From positions 1,736,001 through 1,800,000 of the forward strand of contig OZ242292.1 of the NCBI GenBank assembly GCA_965207705.1: a stretch of DNA of 64,000 bases, in the 5' to 3' direction. A program made the position numbers and the translations under genes. Shown piece after piece: positions 46,501 through 57,000 of this stretch. The DNA comes from JAAOII01 sp965207705 (GTDB lineage Bacteria > Pseudomonadota > Gammaproteobacteria > CBDBNL01 > JAAOII01). The notes beneath the pieces are model-generated. The model did not search any database, had not been told where the DNA came from, and worked only from the letters and a program-made list of their open reading frames with translations. The first letter of the stretch is position 1; each line of letters starts with the position of its first letter.

Positions 46501-49500
46501 TACCACTATTAGTGCCAAAGAGTCCAAAGGAATCTGTGGTAGATGCAGCGCGCAGTATCATATTTAGGTTGCTGATGGCGTAGCCCTCGCCGCTTAAAGA
46601 ACCGCTGAAGGATTCTCCATCTTTGCCAGCAATTGGCGTCCAGCCGCGCCCATCGCTATAACCGTTAACCTCAGGCACCAGTTTATTCCAAACAGCTGTA
46701 TTGGTGGCGGAAGCATTTATATCATTGGCAAGTTTATAGTGCTTGGTGAGTTGGTCGGCGGCATCGGTTCCATAAAGAAATCCGTTATTAGTAAAATCGG
46801 ATGAACCGAGCGCAGTTCCTGCATGGTCAACTCCCGCTATTGCTTGCAGTTGGTATATGTTACTAATAATATAGGGGTTGCCCGACTCTCCATTTCCCAT
46901 AACATTTATAGTGCCAACACCTGGGAAGGCATCATATAAGTCATTAACCCCATCTCCATCAGAATCATCAAGAAGTTGCAGGTCATTAATAAGATTAACC
47001 CTAACAGCAGCTTTAGATGAAGGCCCGCCACCTTGATGTGTTGCCACAACCTGAAAGATAAGGGAAGATGCTGCAAAATCACTCAGAGTCGCAGCTCTAC
47101 GCAAAATGATGTTTCTGCTGCCATCTGCGTTATCAGCGGCGGCAAGTCCAAATAAATTCTCAAGTAAATTATCGCTGCCCTCCAAACTATAAGTAAAGAG
47201 AGTCCCTTCGGCATCCGTCGCCGAGACCTTGCCTACCACAACCCCAGCCGCATTTGCCTCCGATAAAAGTAAATCAAAGTTATAAGGTGTTCTGGTAAAC
47301 ACTGGAGGGGTTAAATCGCGGACAGTAACAGAAATTGTGGCTTCTGTGCTCGCGCCTTCGCCATCACTGGCAATGACGTCAAATTGATACTCAGCTATAT
47401 CAGTTGCTGTGGTTTTTAGAGTTATTTCACCTGTTGCTGAGTTAATCCGGAATAGAGCGTTATCATCAGTCCCACCGCTTATGTTATATGATACAGGAGC
47501 GTCACCATCAACATCGCTTGCCGCTACATTACCCACCGAGTAGCCAGCAATGGAATTCAAGGGGATGCCATCAAAGCTATAGCGGGCGGGTGTTGCGCCA
47601 GCTGCAGGAGCAAACTGACCTGAGCCACCGACTGCTTCAAACACCGGGGCTTGGTTGTCAGGAAGAACACTTACGGTAATTTCAGTCATTACGTTGCCTC
47701 CTTTGCCATCACTGGCAATGACGTTGAATGCATAAGGAATTGGAGAGGTGCCTGAATTAACCGCTATGGCTATTAGAGTTATTTCGCCTGTCGCACTAAT
47801 CTGAAATAGGGCGATATCATCAGTCCCACCGTCTATACCATAAGTGATGGCGTCATTATCCGCCTCATCAATTGCTGATACATTACCCACCGAGTAGCCA
47901 GCAGTGGAATTAAGGGGGATATTAGCAAAATTATAAGAGATAGGATTAAAAACAGGCGCATCATTCACGGGAGTAATGGAAATTGTATAGCGGATTTTAA
48001 CCGTGGCGTTATTATGTTGCACTAAATCTATATAAAATTCGCCGAACACGTTGTCGTCAATACCATTGATAGTTATGTTTAGTGCGATGGCGTTTGATAA
48101 AAGTGTTAGTTGGTCATTATCATCGGGTTCAACTTCACCTGATGGATTGCCATTAACAATTTGTGTAAAGGTAAAATTGCTTAATCCAAGCTTATCGGTG
48201 TTTACTTCTTGACCTGCTAACACCTCACCAACCGTGATGTTATAGGTTGTTTCAGAGTCAAAAACTTGGGGAAGAGTAAGAAGCCCGCAATCTGTAGTTC
48301 CGCCGACATCTTCAGCAAACGTGCAGTCGGCTGGAGGAATGTTTAAGCCAGCTGCTGCAATATTTAGGTGAACCTGCGCCAAAGCATAATTACTTGCATT
48401 AGAAGGGCTGTCTCCTTGACTCACACGAATATAGTAGGTGCGGTTTGTTGTTTCTGTTTCTCCTTCAAACAAGGGGATGGTATCAAGAGCATTATATTTG
48501 ATGCTTTCATCTATTACTCCACTGCTATTAATTACAGAAAATTGTTTTTGGGTTATGAGCAGCACCTTGTCTGTGCCTGTGCCTGCGCCTCCAGCAGTTG
48601 GGTCTGTCCCTAAGGAAGCAAGATGATAAGTATTGTTAACCTTAATATCAAAGTAGCTATAGAAGTTGTAGAAGCTATCTGAATTATCTGCGCTGTCTTC
48701 TAATTTACCTGAAGCATCTGCAGAAAGAATTTGTATGTTTGCGGCAGTGATATTCTCATTTGAAGTAAAAGGAATTACTATGACTCCAGCATTATCAACT
48801 TGTTGTTGGTTATTTTTAACTACTTCAATTTTATTTAATTCTTTAGCGAAATCCCGTTCAATAAAGTAGGCGTCATTGTCATCAGCATCGTCATCACTAA
48901 GGCGAACTAACGTGGTGTTATATGTATCGCCAGTAACGTTGATTTGGGGTGGAGTGCCTCCTGCAGGCAAACCGCCATAACTCCCTTCAGTGCTGGCAAT
49001 AGCGGAAGCCAAAATTGCATCGGCTCGGACATTACCTGGCGTAACCTCATCAGCATAATCGCTTTGGCTATATGTAAAAGTATACACTGGCGCGTTGTCG
49101 CTGGCAGTGTTGTATTCCACATTTTTAGGATTGGCTTTTATCACCTCAACTGTAAAATCAGTTGGATCTGTTACAGGAGTTTCTATGCCGCCTGGAAAGG
49201 TACCCGTAAAACCTAATGTTGCGCTTATATTACCAAACAGAGATGCTTCAACATAATCGGTGTTCTCAATAGCCAAGCCCACATTGTTGTTCCCATCAGA
49301 AGGATTCAAAGATAAAAGAGATAAGAGGTCAAAGTTAATTCCATCCGTAACATCAATGTCAGTTGCATCATCTGGGGTTGAGCTTTCTAAGAATACATCA
49401 GTTATAGCATAAGAGATTGCAACTAAAGGAGCAGGATCTCTGCCACCAATCCTAACCAAATCATCAGCATCTTTAGATACATCGGTTGGATTTAATACAA

Positions 49501-52500
49501 ACAGATTGTCTTTGATTACATATCTTCCGCCGCTCCCCCCATCGCTAAAGTCGCCATCCACATCTGTTTCCCTTATTTGTAAATCAGCCATATTTACTGC
49601 AACAAAGTTTATTGGTTGCAGTACATCAATAACCCTGACTTGAATGGTTATGGGGTCGCTTTTATCCAAGAGACCCGTCCCGCCTGTGTTATTGGTTATC
49701 GTAAGGGTGCTAGTATGAACCTGTCCATCACCAAGATTTTCAAGCTTATCTGCGTCTGCTACTATTAGCTGCACCACGCCATCTGCCGTTGCAGTGGCGT
49801 TAAAAACCTCAGCAAATTTTTCATCACTTAACTCATATACCAACGCATCAGCATCTGTGGCGTTAATGTTGGTTATGGTGATATCAATGCCATCAACCTC
49901 AGCTCCTACTGGAGCATTTTCCATTATAGAACCGCTAGTGACACTATTTTCTGTATTAATCAGCGGTTTTTCTACAACATCAAGTACTACTAAATTAAAA
50001 GCTAATGAGGCGCTCAACACATCCTGTGCAGGAGATACAGATACAGGTTCAGGTTGTGACTGTATTTGGGGGTTATATTCATATCTGCCTTTATCTGATA
50101 TAGTGCTTGTTTCAGTAAGAGTAACTTGGTCGTCAGCAATGACAGCGCTACCTGTATTACCATTATTAATTACATTTGAAGCAAAATCTTCAAAATTTAA
50201 GGGATTCACCAGGGTTAGGGTTGCAGTAGAAGATTTCTGCTTACCTACAGAAGATGCAGGGGCAAAGGTCAATTTAACTGCGCCTTCATAGAAATTATCT
50301 AAAAGATCCACGCCGTTAAAATCGTTATTAACGGTATTAGCGCCAAAGTTAAAATCATGCTCGGCAAACATATCATCATTGTCATCTGTAACTGTAAAAC
50401 GGGCTAACACTGTGCCAACAGGGGTGTTTTCGTTGATGGTGACATTTAGTGTCAATTCATTTGCTGTTTCATTATAGCTGCCGATACCATCCACTACCTG
50501 GATATCAGGGGCGGTAAAATCATTGGAATCGGGAATAACTGGAGCAGTGTTTTTATCATTAACTAAAATATTCACTGTGGCATAGTCATAAGAAAGTGCG
50601 TTTTCGGCATTGGTAATATCACTGGCATTGGCAAGCCGAACAACTACACTATAGAAGGCGGGGAACTCTACCGTGCTTTCTCCCTGCAAAGAAATAGCGC
50701 CAGTGGTTTTATCTATGCTAAACAAAGCGCTGTGGGTTAGGTTAACGCCTAAACTATTCAGCCGCTGTGCATTAAACTCGCCAAATCCATCCGCTCCCAC
50801 CAAAGCAAATTCGGGGGATATATCTAAGTTATCTGCCTGCGGTATAGTAATAGAGGTCGGATTAAAAGGTACAAAACCAGTTACATTATCTCCAGCAGTT
50901 GCTTCAGTCACATTGCCAGTAAATTGTCGTGTGCTAAACACAGGTGAGTTGGCTGGATTTAATAATTCTGTTCTATCTATATATAGTGCATTGTTACTGC
51001 TGTTGGAGTATGCAGTGTCATCAACCACAACATCAATAGATATGGGTGTTCCCAGAGCTATAACATTACTATTGCTGACATCAATGTTGCTCAATGCGGC
51101 AGTAATATCAACAGGGTTATTCTGGTCAAAGTTGGCAGGACGATAAAATGCTTGGACCTCTATGGTGAAATCACTTCCATTCGTTAAACCCAGTTTGTTA
51201 AGCTCAAGATTTTGGACGCTACCATCGCCGAAGCCGCTAACAACAGCAAAGTTGTTGATGGGGTGAGATGAATCAGTAGTATTATAAACAACTGCATAAA
51301 ACAACTCATCATCCTTGTTAGTTTCAGGGTTAACTGCCTTGACTGTGCCAAGGGTATTGCGTCCATTGGCAATCATGGAAGCGCCAGGCAATAATACTAT
51401 TTTACCTCCTGTTCTGTCTCCTGTTCTGTTTTCTATATTAGTTGCCTTAGTGAAGCCGAGCGTCAAGTTACTACTGCCAGCGGCAACTGGGGCGTATCTA
51501 ACATCTGTAATTTCAACAGGGACCTGGAATGGTTTAACTGGCTTATCGGCTACAGTGCCATCTGTGTCTTGCGTGCTTATGGTAACCATGTAGATAGCTT
51601 TGCCTTCTACGTTTAAGTCATCTTCTTCTATGAATTTTTCGTAATCCAATAAACTGGCGTTCACTCTAAGATTGAAAAGATTATTTTCACCATCTTGTTT
51701 AACTATGCTAAATAGTCCATTGCCATGAGTGGGGAAAACGGACATAACCTTAGTTTCTGTTGCGTTAACTGGAAGTTTTGCCGTTCTATTAGCTACTTCA
51801 TCAGTGTCTGCAATTATTATATTGCCAGGGACAACAAAAAGATTTCCTGTGGTGTTATCATTTGTACTTAATGCGCCTACTGCAGCTGTTGTAAAGTTAA
51901 CGCCTGGATAGTCAGTTTCAGTTGGTCCAACTCCTTCAGCAATTGACAGGGCAGGATATGTTATAGTCGGGGCTTCATCAATGTCAGTGATATTTATGGT
52001 TAAGGATGCGTAGTAGCATCTCGCATCCCCAGTTGTGCTACAGCCAGGAAATCCAGAAATTGGATTACTACCAGAGTTAGGTGTTGCAGTTGCGCTTATT
52101 CTGGCAACTAATGGTTGATAATCGGCGCCATTAAAAGAAGCACCAAGGACGCATTTAAATAGGCGATCTGCTTCGTCCCTATCTTCATAATTAAAGGATG
52201 TGGCGCTTTTTACCTGAGTGTCTATATTATCAAGATAAATGGATTGCGGAGAGCAAAGAGGCAATGATTGGGAGGATGGATTCCGCACAGCAGCAGAAGA
52301 ATCAAGTAATGCAAAGAAGATAGTTCGTTGCTCTCCTGTGCCTGGGGCAGGAGCAAAGCCATAACTATTTAGGGCATTATTAACTCCTTTTATGGGAATA
52401 GTAGTGATTGGATCCTGTTCTTCATCAAATAGGACAGTGCGGTTTAATACAAACCTGTCGGACAAAGTCGTAGCAGCAGGTTGAAAATCACGTTGATATG

Positions 52501-53821
52501 TGTATGTGAAACTCCAGCCAATTGAGATGTTTAGAACATGAATGCCAGCAGCGTTAGTTTCGGTAAAAGTAGGGTTTGCGTCTGATATTGCCTTCCACAA
52601 AGAATTAGCTACTGTGCTATTACCATTAAGGATGTCAACTGAAATAGGGGTGTCTGCAGAGGCAGTGCCAGAAAGAGAGGCGGGGGCTGGATAGGTATAG
52701 TTGAATTCACTGGCTCCTTCACTGGCTTCTCCAGGGGTGAGCGTCACTGTAATTCTTTGTATTATGCCAATATCAGCTGCAGGCAAAGAAGGGAGTTCAG
52801 AGACATTAAGTAAATCTGATATTTTAAATACATTATCACTATCAGGGAAAATCTTTCCAGCCCTTGGATCAGTTGCCAAGTTTGCGTTCACTGCCATCCA
52901 TAAACTAGTAAAAGAAGTCGCGGTGCTGCCATTGATTACTGTGTCTTTTGCGAAACTGCCTGATAAGCTGCCAGTGTAGCTTTGGTCACGCATAAGAGCT
53001 GGTGTAACTGGTCCACCTTTAGTAGAAACTTTGCTAAGGTCAAAAGAAACGGCATCGTTTATAGCAGGAAAGGTATCCACAACTCCAGGGAAATTGACAG
53101 GCACTGTGTGGACTATGGATATTTCTGTCTTAACTAATGAACTCACTATAATTGTAATATCCGCTGTAACTGTAACCGCTGGAACATCCGCAAGAATGTC
53201 CGCAAGGGAAACTGGAAATGCAAAAGGATTGCTGGCATAGATTCTTGCGCCTCTACTGTCAATATTAGGGACAATAGTTAAATACCTATTCAAAATTGAG
53301 GAAGGATCCTTCGCGGCATCATCCGCAAAAGAGTATTCTATCGTGTAGTTGTCAATGATATTTATATCATTTGCATCCACTTTAGAATCTTCTGCGGTTA
53401 TTAATTTATTAATCTCAGCCGTTACCAATTTGCTTACCTCCGCTTCTTTGATTAAAACACTTCCTAAAAGTATTCCATTGGTGGGAATTGAGCCAGGAGC
53501 AAGCGTGAGAAAATCAGAAGTTTGTGATATATTGGCGTTGAGAGGTATAAAAGTATAGCTGGAGTGAGAAAAAACACTTGACCTAACAGAACCGCCGTCA
53601 TCGCTGCTACCGTCATCGCTGCTGCCGCCAGCGCTGCCACCACTGCCTCCACCACCACCGCTAGCGCAAGCAGCAACAACAGCAGTAAGCAATAGGACAG
53701 CAAGGACAGGCATCCTTGTGAATAATCCATTTAATCTTGGCTTCAATAATCCCTTTAATACCCCCTTGAATAATCTCCCTAATAACCCCCCAGTCAATTT
53801 TTGTAAAAGTATAATTTTCAT
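43529..53821 (-). CDS. L7: giant cadherin-like/GLUG lipoprotein (two-block fusion)
   Basis: About 3430 residues. Cys52 from ATG 53821, Gly/Ser/Asp tether. Residues ~60-1830 are a long extension found only here and in L8 (opening FSHSSYTFIPLNANISQ) with cadherin-like features such as ENTPVGTVLARFTVTDDNDD. Around 1834 a complete short-paralog ectodomain begins: Cys-pair module DCTFAEDVGGTTDC, cadherin-like domains, DSDGDGVNDLYDAFP and a GLUG region, ending in the normal tail CQRNGMPLGC near 2748. The chain does not stop but continues GEIEFVAVSGSG into a second block with one ordinary and one PPVF cadherin-like domain, another GLUG region and a final CQRDGMPLGC. No frameshift is seen over 10.3 kb. 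Probably a very long surface-anchored fibre; ligand unknown. Confidence 0.85.
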   Translation of the reverse strand: MKIILLQKLTGGLLGRLFKGVLKGLLKPRLNGLFTRMPVLAVLLLTAVVAACASGGGGGSGGSAGGSSDDGSSDDGGSVRSSVFSHSSYTFIPLNANISQTSDFLTLAPGSIPTNGILLGSVLIKEAEVSKLVTAEINKLITAEDSKVDANDINIIDNYTIEYSFADDAAKDPSSILNRYLTIVPNIDSRGARIYASNPFAFPVSLADILADVPAVTVTADITIIVSSLVKTEISIVHTVPVNFPGVVDTFPAINDAVSFDLSKVSTKGGPVTPALMRDQSYTGSLSGSFAKDTVINGSTATSFTSLWMAVNANLATDPRAGKIFPDSDNVFKISDLLNVSELPSLPAADIGIIQRITVTLTPGEASEGASEFNYTYPAPASLSGTASADTPISVDILNGNSTVANSLWKAISDANPTFTETNAAGIHVLNISIGWSFTYTYQRDFQPAATTLSDRFVLNRTVLFDEEQDPITTIPIKGVNNALNSYGFAPAPGTGEQRTIFFALLDSSAAVRNPSSQSLPLCSPQSIYLDNIDTQVKSATSFNYEDRDEADRLFKCVLGASFNGADYQPLVARISATATPNSGSNPISGFPGCSTTGDARCYYASLTINITDIDEAPTITYPALSIAEGVGPTETDYPGVNFTTAAVGALSTNDNTTGNLFVVPGNIIIADTDEVANRTAKLPVNATETKVMSVFPTHGNGLFSIVKQDGENNLFNLRVNASLLDYEKFIEEDDLNVEGKAIYMVTISTQDTDGTVADKPVKPFQVPVEITDVRYAPVAAGSSNLTLGFTKATNIENRTGDRTGGKIVLLPGASMIANGRNTLGTVKAVNPETNKDDELFYAVVYNTTDSSHPINNFAVVSGFGDGSVQNLELNKLGLTNGSDFTIEVQAFYRPANFDQNNPVDITAALSNIDVSNSNVIALGTPISIDVVVDDTAYSNSSNNALYIDRTELLNPANSPVFSTRQFTGNVTEATAGDNVTGFVPFNPTSITIPQADNLDISPEFALVGADGFGEFNAQRLNSLGVNLTHSALFSIDKTTGAISLQGESTVEFPAFYSVVVRLANASDITNAENALSYDYATVNILVNDKNTAPVIPDSNDFTAPDIQVVDGIGSYNETANELTLNVTINENTPVGTVLARFTVTDDNDDMFAEHDFNFGANTVNNDFNGVDLLDNFYEGAVKLTFAPASSVGKQKSSTATLTLVNPLNFEDFASNVINNGNTGSAVIADDQVTLTETSTISDKGRYEYNPQIQSQPEPVSVSPAQDVLSASLAFNLVVLDVVEKPLINTENSVTSGSIMENAPVGAEVDGIDITITNINATDADALVYELSDEKFAEVFNATATADGVVQLIVADADKLENLGDGQVHTSTLTITNNTGGTGLLDKSDPITIQVRVIDVLQPINFVAVNMADLQIRETDVDGDFSDGGSGGRYVIKDNLFVLNPTDVSKDADDLVRIGGRDPAPLVAISYAITDVFLESSTPDDATDIDVTDGINFDLLSLLSLNPSDGNNNVGLAIENTDYVEASLFGNISATLGFTGTFPGGIETPVTDPTDFTVEVIKANPKNVEYNTASDNAPVYTFTYSQSDYADEVTPGNVRADAILASAIASTEGSYGGLPAGGTPPQINVTGDTYNTTLVRLSDDDADDNDAYFIERDFAKELNKIEVVKNNQQQVDNAGVIVIPFTSNENITAANIQILSADASGKLEDSADNSDSFYNFYSYFDIKVNNTYHLASLGTDPTAGGAGTGTDKVLLITQKQFSVINSSGVIDESIKYNALDTIPLFEGETETTNRTYYIRVSQGDSPSNASNYALAQVHLNIAAAGLNIPPADCTFAEDVGGTTDCGLLTLPQVFDSETTYNITVGEVLAGQEVNTDKLGLSNFTFTQIVNGNPSGEVEPDDNDQLTLLSNAIALNITINGIDDNVFGEFYIDLVQHNNATVKIRYTISITPVNDAPVFNPISYNFANIPLNSTAGYSVGNVSAIDEADNDAITYGIDGGTDDIALFQISATGEITLIAIAVNSGTSPIPYAFNVIASDGKGGNVMTEITVSVLPDNQAPVFEAVGGSGQFAPAAGATPARYSFDGIPLNSIAGYSVGNVAASDVDGDAPVSYNISGGTDDNALFRINSATGEITLKTTATDIAEYQFDVIASDGEGASTEATISVTVRDLTPPVFTRTPYNFDLLLSEANAAGVVVGKVSATDAEGTLFTYSLEGSDNLLENLFGLAAADNADGSRNIILRRAATLSDFAASSLIFQVVATHQGGGPSSKAAVRVNLINDLQLLDDSDGDGVNDLYDAFPGVGTINVMGNGESGNPYIISNIYQLQAIAGVDHAGTALGSSDFTNNGFLYGTDAADQLTKHYKLANDINASATNTAVWNKLVPEVNGYSDGRGWTPIAGKDGESFSGSLSGEGYAISNLNMILRAASTTDSFGLFGTNSGNINAIGLQNINMKIQAPGNAYRETTTVDTIISGSHAGGLVALNQEDGVISYSYATGLVNASMDAIGGLVGLNQGEISYSYSTAVVQGEGDTGGLVGTNQGGALLSSYATGNVKGSVGIAGRTGTAGGVAGSISGVGAIINISYAAGMVVSDENPNKNDLLGDGSLGGIVGERNQTTGNGVTIEESYFDASVTRVTRPGVGKDRSNTIDGDSTGTTGLSKSRLQGCELGGLRIESFTLVSEGECAVLFPSSHWDEDIDTTADSTITRSWVFNAGEYPSLNAVRSSDNKQLLPSAANQECQRNGMPLGCGEIEFVAVSGSGIRFTPAAGANPASYSFANILSGSPLGYSVGNVAATDPDGEAIAYNISGGDDDNALFQIDPTTGEITLQAAASDLGAYIFNVIASNSQGEDTTATISVTVVDLTPPVFTSTPYNFDLDLSAANAQGVVVGEVSAVDAEASLFDYSLAGSDTLFDDLFELATAKNTDGSINIILSRAATLSDFTVPSVTSQVEATHQVGGTSSEPANITVNLNNDLPLDNDFDADGIANFYDAFPDDGTKRFNGNGESGTPYIISNIYQLQAIAGFDHTGTALGSSSFTNNGFLYGTTAADQLTKHYKLANDIDASTTNTDVWDKPPVTSYIGRGWTPIAGKSGQSFSGSFSGEGYAISNLNISLRAATLTDSFGLFGTSSGKISAVGLENIEMRIQAVDNNVRTKLNGDSYAPNEGSGGLVGRNEVGGVIQYSYVSGLVNATANNVGGLVGLNRAEVSYSYSTAAVEGRLYSGGLVGTSSDTEIGGAANKILSSYATGNVSGSGGHSGDSFNVDVGGLVGIVNSVAAEINDIVAASYATGVVSHNVITITEITENIGAFVGSFLAGEIAASYWYNNTAFPNINVFGQKRGNTFPLAISDAQLRGCGLGATAIAGVMPAPNCTNFFPSSSWGNDTTDGITRGWIFNADEYPSLSAVRSSDSKQLFPSAADQECQRDGMPLGCE
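45541..45712 (-). repeat. Nearly identical segment shared by L7 and L8, L7 copy
   Basis: About 170 bp spanning the internal tail and start of the second block differ from 56097-56268 at only a handful of positions, while sequence on the downstream side (below 45541 also similar, above 45712 divergent) falls off sharply. This points to recent gene conversion or duplication. Confidence 0.75.
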
Positions 53822-53881
53822 TTCACTACCCATTCAATAAGTTAATAATATATTTAATCCAACATAGCTAAGCTGATTATT

Positions 53882-53909
53882 ATTATAACAGAATTAGGTG
53901 AAATGTCAG
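53882..53909 (-). promoter_or_regulatory. Sigma70 promoter of L7
   Basis: CTGACA (53909-53904), 16 bp, TATAAT (53887-53882), extended TGT. The leader resembles that of L3 and has no hairpin insert. Confidence 0.8.
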
Positions 53910-54002
53910 GCAAAGCAAACATGGGGATAATTTGCCGCGAGTGTTATGTATCTTGCGGGCGGAGCGCAGCTCCGAGGGCGGAGCACAGCTCCGCCCCTAC
54001 AG
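53891..54002 (-). repeat. Intergenic repeat element, copy 6 (double palindrome)
   Basis: Same layout as copy 5, with GCAAACATGGGGATAATTTG core and two palindromes, one slightly diverged (GGAGCACAGCTCC). It ends 23 bp from the L8 stop. Confidence 0.85.
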
Positions 54003-54024
54003 CAGCAACGGATTTTACAGCGTA

Positions 54025-57000
54025 TTATTCAGCAGCATCATAAGTGCCGCAGGCATCTGACGCTAGGCGGCGATGACAATCTTGCGCCTCAAGCGATGGC
54101 ATAAGTGATGTGTCAACGCTGTTTAACGTGCGGTTGGCGTATAATGCAGGATATTTCCCATCCTCAAAAATCCAGCCACGCTCGATGCCAGGGTCGTCGA
54201 AGTTAGGATCCCAATGCGGGGAAGCGAATATTTGAGCATCAAATCCAGTACATTGATTCAAACCACATGTCATTAATTGATCAAATGTTACATAAGCTTG
54301 TGCTCGATCCGGTAGCTCTCCTTGTGAGGGAAAATCATAGCTGCCGCCTGTGTTTGAGAACAGAAGACCACTGGAACTACCAAATGTATTTGTTGTTGAG
54401 TTGGTCCAATATGATTGAAAGACATCTAAATTATAATTAGGGGTTAATGTGCCCACTAAAGGACCTCCTAGTGGATCCCTTCCCTCATGATATCTGACAG
54501 AATTTTCGACCTGACCCGTATAAGTAGCATTTATCTTGGCGGATATTTCGCTGTCTATTCGCGCCATTGCTCCAACCAGTCCGCCTGCGCGAACATTACC
54601 ATTATATCTAATTGCTGTAACGTTACCGGTGGCATAAGAAGATGATATTTCAGGCGAAATTACAGCAGGGGTGCCAAAAACTCCAACCAAGCCACCAGTA
54701 TCTCTTCTGCCAGTAACAGTGGCGGTTGAGTAAGAATAAGTAATCTTACCGATGTTAACTCCAACCAAGCCGCCAGTGTATAGCCCATCTACAGTAACTA
54801 TGCCAGTGCTGTAAGTATACTTTATCCTGCCTCCGTCACTATTGGTGCCCACCAAGGCGCCAGAACCCAGCGTATAAGATTCGGTTTCCCCGCCGCCTGC
54901 CAAAGAAACATTGTTGGTGAAGCCGCCATCTATCGCGGCAATCTGCATGTTAATGTTGGTTACACCAACTGCGCTTATGTTGCCGCCATTAGTGCCAAAG
55001 AGACCAAAAGTATCCTTGTTGTTTACCACCTGTAAGTTCATGTTTAGGTTATGGATGTGGTAGCCCTCCCCAGCAAAAGAACCGCTGAACTCTTGATTCT
55101 CCCCGCCAGCAATTGGTGTCCAGCCATGCCCAATAAAATTGTTGGCGCCTACCGCGGGCTTAGCCCAAAAGGCATTATCGGTAGTGTTGGAAGCGTCTAT
55201 GTCATTAGCCAACTTATAGTGCTTGGTGAGTTGGTCGGCGGCATCTGTGCCATAGAGAAAAACGTAGCTAGTAGAAATTGATGAATCAAGCGGCATTCCT
55301 GTATGGTCAACTCCAGCTATTGCCTGCAGCTGATAGATGTTGCTAATAATATAGGGGTCATCGGACTCTCCGTTTCCTATAACATTCACAGCGGCATCAT
55401 TCGGGTCTGCGTCATAGAAGTCCGCAATTCCATCCGCATCAGAATCATCCTCAAGTGGCAGGTCATTATTAATACTAACCGTAACAGTGGCATCAGATGA
55501 AAGCCCACCAACTTGATGCGTTACCACAATCTGAAAAGTAACAGGGAGTTCAGTAAGGTCATCTATAGTTACACTTCTACTCAAAATGATATTTATGCTG
55601 CCATCTGTATTCTTAGCAGTGGCAAGTTCAAACAAATCCTCAAATAAAGTATCACTGCCCGCCAAACTATAATCAAAGAGAGACCCTTCAGCATCCACTG
55701 CCGATACCTCGCCTACTACAACTCCTTGTGCATTTGCTGCTGATAAATCTAAATCAAAGTTATAAGGTGTTGAGGTAAACACTGGGAGGGTTGGATCAAT
55801 AACACTAACAGAAATTGTGGCTGTTTTGCTCACGCCTTGACTATTACTGGCAATGACGTTGAATATATATGCGCTGAAGTCACTCGCTTGGGCTTGTAGA
55901 GTTATTTCTCCTGTTGTTGGGTCAATCTGAAATAGGGCGTTATCATCATCTCCACCGCTTATGTTATAAGCAATAGCTTCACCTTCAGGGTCGGTTGCCG
56001 CTACATTGCCCACCGAGTAGCCGAGAGGTGAACCAGAGAGGATGTTGGCAAAACTATAGCTGGCGGGGTTTGCGCCCGCTGCAGGAGTAAACCGAATTCC
56101 TGAACCACTGACTGCTACAAACTCAATTTCACCACAACCCAGCGGCATGCCATTGCGCTGACACTCTTGATTTGCGGCTGAAGGCAAAAGCTGTTTATTA
56201 TCAGAGGAGCGAACGGTATTCAATGAAGGATACTCGCCAGCATTGAAAACCCAGCTGCGCGTGATATCAAAAGCATCTGCGGAGGTATCGGTGTTGCTAC
56301 CCCAGTTGCTGGATGGAAATAAACCAGTGCAGGTGGTTGGCGCAGCGCCAGATATAGCCGTTCCCTCCAGTTCGCATCCTTGCAGTTGGGCGTTGCTGAG
56401 TCCTGCATGTCCTGCTACGGAATCATCATCAACATTGCCAATGCCCATAATATCTGTAATATCTGAATTACTATACCAATAGGATGAAGTAATCATAGCT
56501 CCTCTATCTAATTGACCTAATAAATGGCCAATATAACGATTGGCAATAGTAGTCGCATTATACGCCTCAGCTATAGCCCCCCCTGTAGCGTAAGATGCGT
56601 TCATAATATTATTCGCATCTCCACTTACATAACCCACAAGAGATCCGACAACAGCATTATGAGCTCCATTACTGTTGCCGTCCCTATATCCATGAGCTCC
56701 ATTGACACTGCCAGTGGCATAAGAAGATAATATTTTGCCGCCTGCTGTGTTAGAGCCAACCAAGCCGCCAGTGTCCAATCTGCCTTCCACCGCGGCGGTA
56801 GAATAGGAATAGGAAATTTCACCGAGATTAGAACCAACTAAGGCGCCCACCTTCTCTGCAGTAGCATTGACAAGTCCGCTAACGTAAGCATATTGGATAA
56901 CTCCTGCTTGCTCATTTTTACCAACCAATCCTCCGTTGCCTGCATTAGGTATAGTTATGGGAGCACTAGAAGCACCAGTAGTAAACTTTAGCTCATCTTC

